Below, in pieces: positions 1-8,383 of a stretch of DNA of 64,000 bases (the stretch's first letter is position 1; the number at the start of each line of letters is the position of its first letter). Source of the stretch: Planktothrix rubescens CCAP 1459/22 (GTDB taxonomy: Bacteria > Cyanobacteriota > Cyanobacteriia > Cyanobacteriales > Microcoleaceae); contig LR882958.1 of NCBI GenBank assembly GCA_904830895.1, positions 5,165,501 through 5,229,500 on the forward strand, written 5' to 3'. The notes beneath the pieces are model-generated. The model ran no database searches. It saw nothing but the letters and a program-made list of their open reading frames with translations, and was not told the origin of the DNA. A program made the position numbers and the translations under genes.

Positions 1-2
1 CC

Positions 3-137
3 TATCCGAATGTTGCTAAAGCGGGACTGAAATGGTGGGAACTCGATATGACTTGGTGGTCAATTTGGGTTTTAAAAACCGTTGGTTTGGCCCAGAAAGT
101 GGTCATGCCCCCGACTCAACGGGTAAAACAAGCCTAA
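3..137 (+). CDS. Fatty acid desaturase, C-terminal end (partial)
   Basis: The frame is open from the window edge and encodes 44 residues before TAA. The Trp-rich stretch WWELDMTWW followed by a GLA-containing helix resembles the C-terminus of acyl-lipid delta-9 desaturases (DesC type), integral membrane di-iron enzymes that introduce the first double bond into membrane acyl chains. The His boxes lie outside the window, so the regiospecificity cannot be read. It is followed by a hairpin terminator and then by a convergent rubrerythrin gene. Confidence 0.7.
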   Translation, partial: YPNVAKAGLKWWELDMTWWSIWVLKTVGLAQKVVMPPTQRVKQA

Positions 138-152
138 GAATAGGGAACAGGG

Positions 153-193
153 AACCCGCCCCCTAAGACAGTTGATCCGATGGGCGGGTTTTT
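153..193. terminator. Rho-independent terminator after the desaturase
   Basis: AACCCGCCC at 153-161 pairs with GGGCGGGTT at 182-190, and T residues follow on the plus strand. It lies between two convergent genes, so it may serve both, although the U-run favours the plus strand. Confidence 0.75.
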
Positions 194-216
194 CATTGTG
201 ATTTGGGGGAAACGGG

Positions 217-930
217 TTAGGCTGCGATCGCTTCTTCGTAAACCATAAAGCTCTTTTTGGTTACGCCACAAATCGGACAATGCCAATCTTCGGGAATGGC
301 TTCAAAGGCTGTTCCTGGGGCAATACCGGAATCAGGATCACCGACAACAGGATCGTAAATCATTGAACATTGGCGACAAATCCATTTTTGGGTTTGAGGA
401 TCGCCAGGAGCGGATTTGGCGGTCGCAGCCCCACCGTGTAGTGTGTTCATGGCTTCCGTATATTGGTCGGCGTGATGATGTTCAATCGGAACCAACAAGC
501 CAAAGTTAGAGGCGGCTTTGCGGAAAATTCCAGCGTGTTCCCGGGACTCAGCCTCTTGTTCTTCAAATTCACTCACCGCCTTCTGATCCCGATCAACTCG
601 GGCTTGGGCGGCAAATTCGGGGTACATGGTGGTGTATTCGTAGGTTTCTCCTTCAATGGCTAACTCCAAACACCGGGCGGCAATTTTTTTCTTTTCTTCG
701 TCGGATAGGGCATCGGGGTCAGCGACGACTAATTCAGGATGCAGGAGGCGGAAATGGGCGAAGGCGTGTTCTGTTTCTTGATTGGCGGTTTCTCGAAATA
801 GTTTGGACAAATCCCCCATCCCAAGTTTTTTTGTAACTTCTGCGAAAAATAGATATTTGCGATTGGCCATTGATTCTCCACCAAAGGCAGATTCAAGGTT
901 TTTGGCGGTTTCTGCGTTGGATAAGTCCAT
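217..930 (-). CDS. rbr: Rubrerythrin
   Basis: A 237-residue non-haem iron protein of oxidative-stress defence that reduces hydrogen peroxide. The N-terminal ferritin-like four-helix domain (about residues 1-140) carries the expected Glu/His ligands, including an ExxH near residue 53 and EHAG near 131. The C-terminal rubredoxin domain (about 180-237) has the iron-binding pairs CRQC and CPIC. The start at 930 is set by an AGGAG ribosome site 6 bases upstream. The gene is divergent from a PerR-type regulator, and the promoter between them has a sigma70-like -35/-10 overlapped by a PerR-like palindrome, so peroxide-inducible expression is likely. Length and domain order are normal. Confidence 0.95.
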   Translation of the reverse strand: MDLSNAETAKNLESAFGGESMANRKYLFFAEVTKKLGMGDLSKLFRETANQETEHAFAHFRLLHPELVVADPDALSDEEKKKIAARCLELAIEGETYEYTTMYPEFAAQARVDRDQKAVSEFEEQEAESREHAGIFRKAASNFGLLVPIEHHHADQYTEAMNTLHGGAATAKSAPGDPQTQKWICRQCSMIYDPVVGDPDSGIAPGTAFEAIPEDWHCPICGVTKKSFMVYEEAIAA

Positions 931-960
931 TGTGTCTCCTTTTATTGATCTGGCTATATC

Positions 961-991
961 TAAGAATAATTCTTAGCTTTAAATTTGTCAA
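961..991 (-). promoter_or_regulatory. Rubrerythrin promoter with overlapping PerR box
   Basis: On the minus strand TTGACA (986-991) and TATTCT (963-968) are separated by exactly 17 bases. The perfect 7-1-7 inverted repeat TAAGAATAATTCTTA at 961-975 covers the -10 element. Its architecture matches the Fur/PerR family operator (consensus TTATAATNATTATAA), and the neighbouring gene encodes such a regulator. Confidence 0.8.
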
Positions 992-1038
992 GGATAAGAA
1001 TAAGATTGATCTAAAGTTCAGTTACTTAAAATAAATGT

Positions 1039-1044
1039 TATGAT
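1039..1044 (+). promoter_or_regulatory. Probable -10 element of perR
   Basis: TATGAT lies 30 bases before the perR ATG, downstream of the shared operator region. No convincing -35 is visible. A second imperfect half-site like the PerR box (GATAAGAATAAG) lies near 993-1004, which fits autoregulation. Confidence 0.45.
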
Positions 1045-1073
1045 CTGTAAAGGAAGATTTAATATAGCAAGCC

Positions 1074-1496
1074 ATGGAAGGTCAGAATAAAACCACCGAG
1101 ATCAGCCAAAAGATGAAGCAAAAGGGGTTACGCATCACCCCCCAACGTTTTGCGGTTTATGCTAATCTCTTGTCTCGTTACGATCACCCGACAGTGGATG
1201 ATATTCTCACCGAGATTAATCGGGAACTTCCTATCGCTTCTAAAGCTAGTGTTTATAGTGCTTTGACGGTTTTGCGATCGGTGGGATTAGTCCGAGAGGT
1301 ACTGCTAGATGAAGGGGTAACTCGTTATGATGCCAAGGTGGAACCCCATCACCATTTTGTCTGTGAGTGTTGTGGGCAAATTCAGGATTTAGAGTGGGAT
1401 GTCCTGGGTGATTTGCCTCTTAACCCTTTACCCCCAGGGTTTCGGGTGAATGCCTATGAAATTACGGTTAAGGGCTGTTGCGATCGCTGTGATTGA
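1074..1496 (+). CDS. perR: Fur-family peroxide regulator PerR
   Basis: A 140-residue metal-dependent repressor of the Fur superfamily. The N-terminal winged helix (about residues 1-85) contains the recognition segment around KASVYSAL. It is followed by the regulatory HHHFVC metal site and the structural zinc pairs CECC and CCDRC near the C-terminus. PerR rather than Fur is inferred from the divergent rubrerythrin gene and the PerR-like palindrome between them. PerR senses peroxide by metal-catalysed oxidation of a His ligand. The start ATG is preceded by AGGAAG about 18 bases away, which is further than ideal. It is probably autoregulated. Confidence 0.85.
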   Translation: MEGQNKTTEISQKMKQKGLRITPQRFAVYANLLSRYDHPTVDDILTEINRELPIASKASVYSALTVLRSVGLVREVLLDEGVTRYDAKVEPHHHFVCECCGQIQDLEWDVLGDLPLNPLPPGFRVNAYEITVKGCCDRCD

Positions 1497-1591
1497 TGGG
1501 TAATGGGTAATAGGTAATGGGTAATAGGTTTTGGGTAATGGGTAATGGGTTTTGGGTAATGGGTTTTGGGTTTTGGGTAATGGGTTTTGGG
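1497..1591. repeat. Tandem G-rich repeats (TGGGTAATGGGTTTTGGG type)
   Basis: About 95 bases made of alternating TGGGTAA and TGGGTTTT units directly after the perR stop codon. The complementary pattern AACCCAAAACCC recurs at 47799-47840. It looks like the short tandem repeats common between cyanobacterial genes. Open frames across it are repeat translations. Confidence 0.8.
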
Positions 1592-1681
1592 GGGATGAAT
1601 CCTCTCTGTTGATCTTCTACGGAGTGATGGAATTGCTGAAGCTGGCATTCTGATCGGAACACTTGTTAGAATAGGGGAAAT

Positions 1682-1696
1682 GTTACGAAACGTAAC
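1682..1696. promoter_or_regulatory. Perfect palindrome abutting a start codon
   Basis: GTTACG-AAA-CGTAAC ends 2 bases before the ATG at 1699, where a ribosome site would normally lie. It could be an operator or an RNA hairpin that controls initiation of the small membrane protein. No regulator can be assigned. Confidence 0.45.
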
Positions 1697-1698
1697 TT

Positions 1699-1911
1699 AT
1701 GTTGATTCCTATTCTAATAATTGATGTGGCTCTGGTTGCTTGGTCATTACACTTAATGAAGCAAGCTGTGGAGTTCAAAGAATACTCCTTCATGCTGGCC
1801 GGGATCTTGGTTGCCTTGTCCGCCGCCGCTATGGGGTTAGTTTACTTCCTGATGGGATCTTGTATTGATCACTTCGCCCAAATGTCTCAGCACGCTTATT
1901 ATTACTTTTAG
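1699..1911 (+). CDS. Small two-helix membrane protein
   Basis: A 70-residue protein with two predicted transmembrane segments (about residues 3-19 and 31-53), joined by a short charged loop containing KEYSF, and an aromatic tail ending in YYYF. It has no recognised domain. The size and the Cys/His-containing C-terminus (SCIDHFAQ) resemble small conserved cyanobacterial membrane proteins, but I cannot name a function. No Shine-Dalgarno is visible because a perfect palindrome occupies that position. It is a single gene upstream of tRNA-Ala. Confidence 0.6.
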   Translation: MLIPILIIDVALVAWSLHLMKQAVEFKEYSFMLAGILVALSAAAMGLVYFLMGSCIDHFAQMSQHAYYYF

Positions 1912-2016
1912 TAGCCTTCGGAGCGTTGGGAATTCCGTTATCCTACACTCCGAAAAAAAGTTTTCACTGACTACTTGACAAAGCATTGGTTAAAAGACTA
2001 TATTGAAATAATGCAA

Positions 2017-2089
2017 GGGGTTATAGCTCAGTTGGTAGAGCACCGCAATGGCATTGCGGGGGTCAGCGGTTCGAGCCCGCTTAGCTCCA
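2017..2089 (+). tRNA. tRNA-Ala (GGC)
   Basis: A 73-base cloverleaf. The anticodon stem CCGCA/TGCGG encloses the loop ATGGCAT, giving anticodon GGC. The acceptor stem has the G3:U70 wobble, the identity element for alanyl-tRNA synthetase. The discriminator is A and CCA is not encoded. Confidence 0.97.
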
Positions 2090-2203
2090 TTTATAAACAG
2101 TGTCCAATGGATAGTAAATAGTAAAATAAAATATCAAACCTCCAGGTAGGAATCCTGAATAGGTTGTGATATTTTGTTGTATGGGTTTGGTTTCTACAGG
2201 TTT

Positions 2204-2866
2204 TTATCGACGAATATCCATTAAATTTGCATTAATCATTGTGGTATTTTCTAAAGTCGCTCCGGCTAAATCTGAAGCGGTTAAATTTGCACCCGTGAGA
2301 TTAGCGCCTGTTAAATCGGCATCGCGGAAATTAACACCACTGACATCAAATCCGTATAAACTGCCTTCTTTTAGCTTCACTTCACCTAAAGTAGCAACAG
2401 ATTGTTGAGTATTTCTGAGGTTAGCACCCGTTAAATCTGCACTCTCTAAATTTGCTCCAATCAGATTAGCATGACTCAAGTTAGCATGGTTTAAATTAGC
2501 AATTACTAAACCCGCTAAACTCAGGTTAGAATAGCTCAAATTAGATTGTTCTAAATTAGCCCCATGTAACTTAGCTGCAACTAGATCGGCACTTTCTAAA
2601 TTCGCTTCGGTCAATACAGCCCGATTAAAATTAACTTCATTCAGATTAGCACCCTGTAAATTAGCTCCTTTCAAGTTGGCATCTCGAAGATTAGCACCTT
2701 GAAGGTTCACACCTGCTAACTGAGCACCACTAAGGTCACACCCAGGGCAGTTTTTGGTTTCCAATAGCTGCTTGAGATGGGCGGGGTTCTCAGCCTGAGC
2801 GGGAACAGTTAAACCCAAGATCATCATCACTACTGTGGTGGCTACTGTTGCGAATTTCATACCCAC
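2204..2866 (-). CDS. Secreted pentapeptide-repeat protein
   Basis: 220 residues. An N-terminal signal peptide (about residues 1-25, ending in VPAQA) is followed by a short linker with CPGCDLSGA and then by A(N/D)LxX repeats almost to the C-terminus, which should fold as a right-handed quadrilateral beta-helix. The repeats are imperfect around residues 145-165 (QSVATLGEVKLKEGSL), probably a loop or kink. Its location should be periplasmic or lumenal. No catalytic residues are visible, and pentapeptide proteins of this type have no settled role in cyanobacteria. The start could be Met1 or Met3. It is monocistronic. Confidence 0.85.
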   Translation of the reverse strand: MGMKFATVATTVVMMILGLTVPAQAENPAHLKQLLETKNCPGCDLSGAQLAGVNLQGANLRDANLKGANLQGANLNEVNFNRAVLTEANLESADLVAAKLHGANLEQSNLSYSNLSLAGLVIANLNHANLSHANLIGANLESADLTGANLRNTQQSVATLGEVKLKEGSLYGFDVSGVNFRDADLTGANLTGANLTASDLAGATLENTTMINANLMDIRR

Positions 2867-3010
2867 ACCCTCAAAAAACTTTATCTTTTATATCATCTAT
2901 TATTATCGGGCATTGGGGTATGCGTGAAATCCCTGTTGTCTGTGATATTGTTTTGATCCCAGTGTGACGGAAATCACTGAGAAAAACCGTTACTGTTGAT
3001 ACAGTCCCCT

Positions 3011-4075
3011 CTAAACTACAAGCTTTCTGATTAAATCCCCTAATTGTTCTGCACTGTTGGTGATGGCAACGGAGGCGGTGGCTTGGGCCATTTTTTGTAA
3101 CTGTTGAGGTGATTGTAACAGATACAAAACTTTACTCGCTAACAGGTCTGCGGTCAAGTCCTTTTGTGGAAACATCCACGCCGCACCCGCCCCGGCAAAA
3201 ACCTTGGCATTATAGGTTTGATGATCTTCGGCGGCAAAGGGATAGGGAATTAAAATTGAGGGGGTGTGGGTAATGGCTAATTCCGTTAAGGTTCCTGCCC
3301 CTGCCCGACTCACGGCAAAAGTCGCCCGTTGAAACAGGGCTGCCATATCATTATAAAAAGGCATTTTAATATACTGAGGATGGTTTAACACCTCGACGTC
3401 GGGGTCATTATTTCCCGTTAAATGGACTACCCACGCCCCGGCTTCAAACCAAGTAGGAGCAGCCTCTCGGACTAATTTATTCACACTTACCGCCCCTTGA
3501 CTTCCCCCAACCACCACAATAACGGGAACCTCATCGGGGAGGAAAAAAGATAAGGGTGCAGAAGTCTGGAGAAAGTTGGGACGCACGGGGGTTCCGACTA
3601 CAACCGTATTAGTACGGGGAAGATAAGGAATAGCCGCTTCAAACCCTAAACCCACGGCATTACACCAGGGGCCAAAATTGCGAGTCACTTTTCCAGGTAA
3701 AGCATTAGACTCATGGAGAATTACGGGTAGACCGAGGGAACGAGCCGCAATAATAGCGGGTGCTGCAATATAGCCTCCGGTGGTGAATACCCCGCGAAAC
3801 TTACCTTTTTTCAGGAGATGGCGAACTTGCACCAGGGAACGGGCGAATTTGACTAAGATTTTTAGGGTTCCTAAACCCAGGCGTTGCTGGAAGCCTTCAA
3901 CGGAGATGGTATGGAGGGGATATTGGGACGGGACTAATTCTCGTTCGAGGCGATCGGGTACACCTAACCATTCTATCTCAAAATCAGACAGGTTTTCGGC
4001 GGTGGCGATCGCCGGAAATAAATGTCCACCTGTCCCACTGGCGGCAATGAGTAAGCGAATGGGTGTTTGACTCAA
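3011..4075 (-). CDS. murG: UDP-N-acetylglucosamine transferase MurG
   Basis: A 354-residue GT-B glycosyltransferase that adds GlcNAc from UDP-GlcNAc to lipid I, forming lipid II on the cytoplasmic face of the membrane. The N-terminal glycine-rich loop GTGGH (residues 14-18) binds the lipid-linked acceptor. The C-terminal Rossmann domain has the second G-loop GGSQGA and the donor-binding region SRAGAGTLTE. Length is typical of the family. It is not in a dcw cluster here: an unrelated NTF2-like gene is divergent. No promoter is evident in the 95-base gap. Confidence 0.96.
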   Translation of the reverse strand: MSQTPIRLLIAASGTGGHLFPAIATAENLSDFEIEWLGVPDRLERELVPSQYPLHTISVEGFQQRLGLGTLKILVKFARSLVQVRHLLKKGKFRGVFTTGGYIAAPAIIAARSLGLPVILHESNALPGKVTRNFGPWCNAVGLGFEAAIPYLPRTNTVVVGTPVRPNFLQTSAPLSFFLPDEVPVIVVVGGSQGAVSVNKLVREAAPTWFEAGAWVVHLTGNNDPDVEVLNHPQYIKMPFYNDMAALFQRATFAVSRAGAGTLTELAITHTPSILIPYPFAAEDHQTYNAKVFAGAGAAWMFPQKDLTADLLASKVLYLLQSPQQLQKMAQATASVAITNSAEQLGDLIRKLVV

Positions 4076-4170
4076 GTGTTCTCCCCTAGACTACGTTCAA
4101 CTTTGTGTTATGGCTTTTTAAGTTACCATAAAACTTACAGGAAATCGCTATTCTTAATTTTGAAAATCCA

Positions 4171-5013
4171 ATGACAATTTTTCCCATAGTTCAACGACAA
4201 TCTTTTCAGAACAGGTATGGTGTACAGATGCGCCATTTATGGGCAAAGCCATTATTTTATGTAGTTCTAGGAACCATACTTTGGGGAATGGGTACGGGGA
4301 TTTCCCTACGGGCGAATGCCGAAACCCCAGAAACAGCCCCCGCCAATGTCACTAATCTTTTAAATCAAATTGATGCCGCCGCTAATCGTCGAGACGTGGA
4401 AAAGGTAATGGGCTTTTATGGCTCTAATTTTACCAATTCTGATGGATTAGACTATCAAAGTTTGAGACAGGTTCTGAAAGAATTTTGGAATAGATATTCT
4501 CAACTTAATTATCGCACAGAATTACAATCTTGGCAACAAAATAGCGATATTTTAACCACAACAACTATTACGGAAATTACCGGAACTAAAAAAATTGATA
4601 ATCGCGAGTTTGCCTTAACTTCCACCATCACATCACAGCAACAAATTCAAGGGGAAAAAATTATTAAACAGGAGATTATAGCAGAAAAAAATCAACTAAC
4701 TTTAGGCAAGAAACCGCCAACGGTAGTTTTTAATCTCCCTGAACAAGTTAAAGCGGGTCAGGAATTTAATATTGATGCAATTGTTCAAGAACCTTTAGAG
4801 AATGATATTTTAATTGGAACCGCCATTACAGAACCCATTACCGCAGAAACCTATAATAATTCCGGTCTTTTACAATTAGAATTTTTACCCTCTGGCGGTA
4901 TTTTCAAAGTAGGTCAAGCTCCCGATATAGCCGGAAATAATTGGATTTCTGCTATTTTAATGCGTCAAGGAGGAGTAACCTTAATCACCCAACGCTTACG
5001 AGTAGTCAAATAA
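4171..5013 (+). CDS. Exported NTF2-like protein
   Basis: 280 residues. A hydrophobic segment at about residues 27-46 ends in LRANAET, a likely signal peptide. The segment containing NQIDAAANRRDVEKVM (about 60-150) reads as an NTF2/SnoaL-like alpha+beta barrel, a fold used for small-ligand binding or simple catalysis. The C-terminal 100 residues are beta-rich and look like an Ig-like module. The second ATG at 4228 (MRHLW) would give a more typical signal peptide than the annotated first ATG. No active-site residues can be assigned, so the function is unknown. Confidence 0.7.
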   Translation: MTIFPIVQRQSFQNRYGVQMRHLWAKPLFYVVLGTILWGMGTGISLRANAETPETAPANVTNLLNQIDAAANRRDVEKVMGFYGSNFTNSDGLDYQSLRQVLKEFWNRYSQLNYRTELQSWQQNSDILTTTTITEITGTKKIDNREFALTSTITSQQQIQGEKIIKQEIIAEKNQLTLGKKPPTVVFNLPEQVKAGQEFNIDAIVQEPLENDILIGTAITEPITAETYNNSGLLQLEFLPSGGIFKVGQAPDIAGNNWISAILMRQGGVTLITQRLRVVK

Positions 5014-5033
5014 TCAGTCATCAGTCATCATTT

Positions 5034-5094
5034 GTAGGGGCGGGTTCATCAAGATTTAGGTGATTAACAACAATCTAAAATAACCCGCCCGTAC
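5034..5094. repeat. Dispersed hairpin repeat (GTAGGGGCGGGTT type)
   Basis: GTAGGGGCGGGTT (5034-5046) pairs with AACCCGCCCGTAC (5082-5094). A related hairpin lies at 32494-32554. It could also terminate the upstream gene. Confidence 0.7.
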
Positions 5095-5115
5095 CAGTTA
5101 TCAGTTTATTACCCA

Positions 5116-5150
5116 ATTCGTAATTCGTAATTCCTAATTCGTAATTCGTA
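5116..5150. repeat. Heptamer tandem repeat (AATTCGT)n
   Basis: About five AATTCGT/AATTCCT units run right up to the next start codon. The same heptamer appears at 9430-9457. It is a short tandem repeat of the kind found between genes in filamentous cyanobacteria. Confidence 0.75.
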
Positions 5151-6122
5151 ATGATTCCTTTATTAGAGGTTAAAAATTTAGCCGTTAAGTTTTTTACCCT
5201 TGATGGGGTGGTTCATGCTGTGAATGGAATTTCCTATCAAGTCTATCCAGGGGAAACCCTAGGAATTGTTGGGGAGTCGGGGTCAGGAAAAAGTATTAGC
5301 GTCTTATCAATTTTAGGGTTAATTCCATCACCACCAGGGAAAATTACCCAAGGTGAAATTTTATTTGAAGGTAAAAATTTAATTAAATTCAATCCTCAAC
5401 AATTACAACAAATTCGGGGTCATGAAATTGCGATGGTTTTTCAAGACCCGATGACTTCTCTTAACCCGGTTTTAACTATTGGTAAACAACTTACAGAAGC
5501 ATTACAGATTCATATTAAATTAACATCAGAACAAGCTAAAAACCGAGCTATTAAACTATTGAAACAGGTGGGAATTTCCAATCCAGAAAAACGATTAAAA
5601 AACTATCCCCATGAATTTTCTGGAGGAATGCGTCAACGGGTAATGATTGCCATGGGTTTAGGATGTCAACCTAAATTATTAATCGCAGATGAACCCACTA
5701 CCGCCTTAGATGTAACTGTTCAAGCGCAGGTTGTAGAATTAGTTAAACAACTAAAAAATGCACAGGGAATGTCTGTCATTTGGATTACCCATGATTTAGC
5801 ATTATTAGCAGGATTAGCAGATAGAATTATAGTCATGTATGCGGGGCAAATTGTTGAACAAGCTACGGTGCATCAACTCTATAAAAACCCTCGTCATCCC
5901 TATACAATTGGACTATTAGAAAGTTTACCCCGACTGGATCAAATTCGTCAAGAACCGTTAAAAGCAATTGCTGGAATGCCACCCAGTTTAATAGATTATC
6001 CCCTAGGATGTCCCTTTGCTCCGCGATGTCGATTTGCGATTGAACATTGTTTTCAAGAAAACCCTAAATTAGAATTGATTGAAACCGAGCATCAAGTTGC
6101 TTGCTGGGTAAAACCAACTTAG
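5151..6122 (+). CDS. Oligopeptide/dipeptide ABC transporter ATPase (DppD/OppD type)
   Basis: A 323-residue ATP-binding subunit that powers peptide or related solute uptake at the cytoplasmic membrane. It has Walker A GESGSGKS (about 41-48), a Q-loop at VFQDP, signature SGGMRQR, Walker B LLIADEPTTALD and switch His in WITHDL. The C-terminal oligo_HPY extension has the Cys-rich segment GCPFAPRCRF, diagnostic of the Opp/Dpp group. No permease or binding protein lies nearby, so its partners are encoded elsewhere. The start is preceded by heptamer repeats and no clear ribosome site. Confidence 0.9.
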   Translation: MIPLLEVKNLAVKFFTLDGVVHAVNGISYQVYPGETLGIVGESGSGKSISVLSILGLIPSPPGKITQGEILFEGKNLIKFNPQQLQQIRGHEIAMVFQDPMTSLNPVLTIGKQLTEALQIHIKLTSEQAKNRAIKLLKQVGISNPEKRLKNYPHEFSGGMRQRVMIAMGLGCQPKLLIADEPTTALDVTVQAQVVELVKQLKNAQGMSVIWITHDLALLAGLADRIIVMYAGQIVEQATVHQLYKNPRHPYTIGLLESLPRLDQIRQEPLKAIAGMPPSLIDYPLGCPFAPRCRFAIEHCFQENPKLELIETEHQVACWVKPT

Positions 6123-6312
6123 GAATGGAAAACCAAGAACATTCGGTCTACTGTAGACGGGGATAGTGATTTTACCTTTGATGCCGTTAGGCGTTGATCA
6201 CAATAGAGCATCTGCTTTTCCCCCTACCTCCCCTGCGCCAAAAAAAATATTTTCCAAAAGGGGTTGCCAAATCCAGAAGGTTATGGTTATAATACAAAAG
6301 GAAGAAAAGCAA

Positions 6313-6386
<74 letters not shown>

Positions 6387-6455
6387 TTTTATAAGATAAT
6401 ATCATCTTTGTTTTTTGAAAGGGGACTTGTTGAAGGTATGGCAAGTTCCTGGTAC

Positions 6456-6473
6456 TGAGTCCTAAAGGACTCA
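6456..6473. repeat. Palindrome TGAGTCCTAAAGGACTCA
   Basis: A perfect 7-4-7 inverted repeat 20 bases upstream of pyrF. It looks like one of the dispersed short palindromes of filamentous cyanobacteria. A regulatory role for pyrF is possible but unsupported. Confidence 0.6.
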
Positions 6474-6492
6474 CTACAATTTATAATTGAAA

Positions 6493-7200
6493 ATGAACTT
6501 AGATAAAATTATTGTTCCCTTGGATGTTTCTAGTAAAGAAGATGCGATCGCCCTAGTTGAAAAACTGCATCAAGTTACATTCTGGAAAGTGGGTTTAGAA
6601 TTATTTGTTAGTTGTGGCCCAGAAATTTTAACCTTCCTCAAATCTCAAGAAAAACGCATTTTTCTGGATTTAAAATTTCATGATATTCCTAATACCGTTG
6701 CTGGAGCTTGTCGGTCTGCTTCCCGATATGGTGTGGATTTAATTACCCTTCATGCAACAGCCGGAAAAACAGCCATGAAAGCCGCACAAATGGCCGCAGA
6801 AGATGGCGCAAAGGAGGCGGGTTATCCCGTCCCCAAATTAATCGCTATTACCCTATTAACCAGTTTAAATTCTAGGGATTTAGCCTTTGATTTAAAAGTA
6901 CCTTTAGAGTTACCTGAATATGCTTTAAGTATGGCTTTATTAGCTCAAGAAAGTGGGTTGGTGGGGGCAGTTTGTTCTCCCCAGGAAGTCGCCCAACTCC
7001 GTCAAACCTGTGGGGATGAGTTTCTATTAGTTTGTCCGGGGGTACGTCCGGTTTGGGCAGATAAAGGCGATCAACAACGGACTTTTACCCCATCCGAAGC
7101 CCTGAAAGCCGGGGCGAATTACCTGGTTATTGGACGTCCGATCACCGCCTCTAATGATCCCGTTAAGGCCCTAGAACGTATTATTGAGGAAATTAGGTAA
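6493..7200 (+). CDS. pyrF: Orotidine 5'-phosphate decarboxylase
   Basis: Catalyses OMP to UMP, the last step of de novo pyrimidine synthesis. It is a cytosolic TIM-barrel dimer. The active-site motif LDLKFHDIP (about residues 57-65) holds the catalytic Lys/Asp network, and the phosphate-binding end has VCPGVRP and LVIGRPI. The length of about 235 residues is normal. An in-frame TTG lies two codons upstream, but the ATG at 6493 begins the conserved [11 protein letters not shown] and is the likelier start. The gene stands alone, downstream of tRNA-fMet and a palindrome. Confidence 0.97.
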   Translation: MNLDKIIVPLDVSSKEDAIALVEKLHQVTFWKVGLELFVSCGPEILTFLKSQEKRIFLDLKFHDIPNTVAGACRSASRYGVDLITLHATAGKTAMKAAQMAAEDGAKEAGYPVPKLIAITLLTSLNSRDLAFDLKVPLELPEYALSMALLAQESGLVGAVCSPQEVAQLRQTCGDEFLLVCPGVRPVWADKGDQQRTFTPSEALKAGANYLVIGRPITASNDPVKALERIIEEIR

Positions 7201-7237
7201 GCTGTTGTTTATTGTCTAATTGTCCTTGATGATCAGA

Positions 7238-8191
7238 CTATTCTAGTGCTAACAATCCCGCACCATAAGCTGGTTCATGACGAGGAGATATAATATTAGC
7301 CCAAGGAGCGATCGCATTAATTTCAACTTCAAATTGATGGCGAAAATTAGCTAATCCTTGCCATACTCCTCCGGTCACTACAATTTCAAAGGATTCTGTT
7401 GGTTCAAATAAAGCATTAATGGCGACTTCCGTAGCTAAAGCTAATTCATTAACGGCATTTTTAATAATATTTTGAGCGACCGAATCACCCTCCGCCGCAA
7501 CTTGATCTATAATGGGCGCTAAACTAGCGATTTTTTTAACTCCCCATCCTTGACGGTAAATAATAGGAATTAATTCTTCAATGGAATTTAACTTTAAAGT
7601 GTCTTTAAATTTGGGAATTAGATTCGTATATTCTAGGCGACCATCATGGGAACGTAAGGCAGCTTTTAGCCCCTGAATCGCAATATCATAACCACTGCCT
7701 TCATCTCCTAAAATATAACCCCAACCGCCGACTCGTTTTGTGATTCCTTGACGATTTTTTCCGAATATATGGGAACCTGTTCCGGCAATTACAACTATAC
7801 CAACGGAGTGACCTAAACCTCCGACTAAAGCAATTACACTATCACCATTAATAATAATATTTTCTGGGGTTAATTTCCAGTCAATAGATAATTCTTGGTG
7901 AGTTTGAATTTCTTGGATCAAATTACGAATTAAATCAATATCTTCAGGACGCCCTACTCCTGCTAATCCTAAACTAATTCCTTGAATTGGAACTAACCCT
8001 TCTAAGGCTAAAAAACTCTGATCAACTGCTTGTTTAATCGCTGAAATAATGTTGATTTTAGCTGCATCAATTCCGACTGTTTGATAATTAGAGGGCCCGG
8101 CTTGTCCCCGTCCTAATATTTGACCTTCGGCATTCATTAACACACAAACTGTTTTAGAACCGCCGCCATCAATTCCTAAAACATGAATCAT
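7238..8191 (-). CDS. BadF/BadG-type sugar kinase (GlcNAc kinase-like)
   Basis: A 317-residue ASKHA-fold ATPase related to N-acetylglucosamine kinases and BadF/BadG. The phosphate-1 loop GIDGGGSKT is at residues 6-14. The second phosphate loop is IAGTGSHIFG, followed by the GWGYILGDEGSGYD substrate/ADP region typical of the GlcNAc-kinase group. The substrate could be an amino sugar from murein recycling, but this is inference. I place the start at MIHVLGIDGGG. The open frame runs 30 codons further upstream only because it enters a GC-rich repeat with no coding character. The neighbours do not help assign a role. Confidence 0.85.
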   Translation of the reverse strand: MIHVLGIDGGGSKTVCVLMNAEGQILGRGQAGPSNYQTVGIDAAKINIISAIKQAVDQSFLALEGLVPIQGISLGLAGVGRPEDIDLIRNLIQEIQTHQELSIDWKLTPENIIINGDSVIALVGGLGHSVGIVVIAGTGSHIFGKNRQGITKRVGGWGYILGDEGSGYDIAIQGLKAALRSHDGRLEYTNLIPKFKDTLKLNSIEELIPIIYRQGWGVKKIASLAPIIDQVAAEGDSVAQNIIKNAVNELALATEVAINALFEPTESFEIVVTGGVWQGLANFRHQFEVEINAIAPWANIISPRHEPAYGAGLLALE

Positions 8192-8220
8192 GAGAAGTTT
8201 GACAATTAAAATTATAGAGG

Positions 8221-8297
8221 GAACAGCCCCCGCCGTGCACGGGGGGCTAGGGGGGGAGGGAACACCGGAACACCGGAACACCGGAACAGGGGGGGAA
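8221..8297. repeat. GC-rich dispersed repeat
   Basis: Contains CAGCCCCCGCCGTGCACGGG, then a G-rich run and three ACCGGAAC units. An inverted relative lies at 61700-61760. Because it reads through in frame it artificially lengthens the neighbouring kinase frame. Confidence 0.75.
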
Positions 8298-8332
8298 AGA
8301 CTTTAACAGATAGATTTGCTGGATCGGTCTTT

Positions 8333-8375
8333 GTCAAAAATAATCCCCCTAAAATAATAATAATATTAGGGGGAA
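8333..8375 (-). terminator. Terminator of the S1-domain gene
   Basis: CCCCCTAA at 8345-8352 pairs with TTAGGGGG at 8366-8373. On the minus strand the stem is followed by ATTATTTTTG. It lies just after the stop codon of the S1 gene. Confidence 0.7.
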
Positions 8376-8383
8376 ATTTTAAA

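Noticed and set aside
1454-1662. Minus-strand open frames with THYPKP-type repeats
   Set aside because: They are translations of the TGGGTAA/TGGGTTTT repeats next to perR; no start site or conserved domain.
8192-8281. Longer start for the BadF-type kinase
   Set aside because: The extension is a GC-rich dispersed repeat, present again near 61730.
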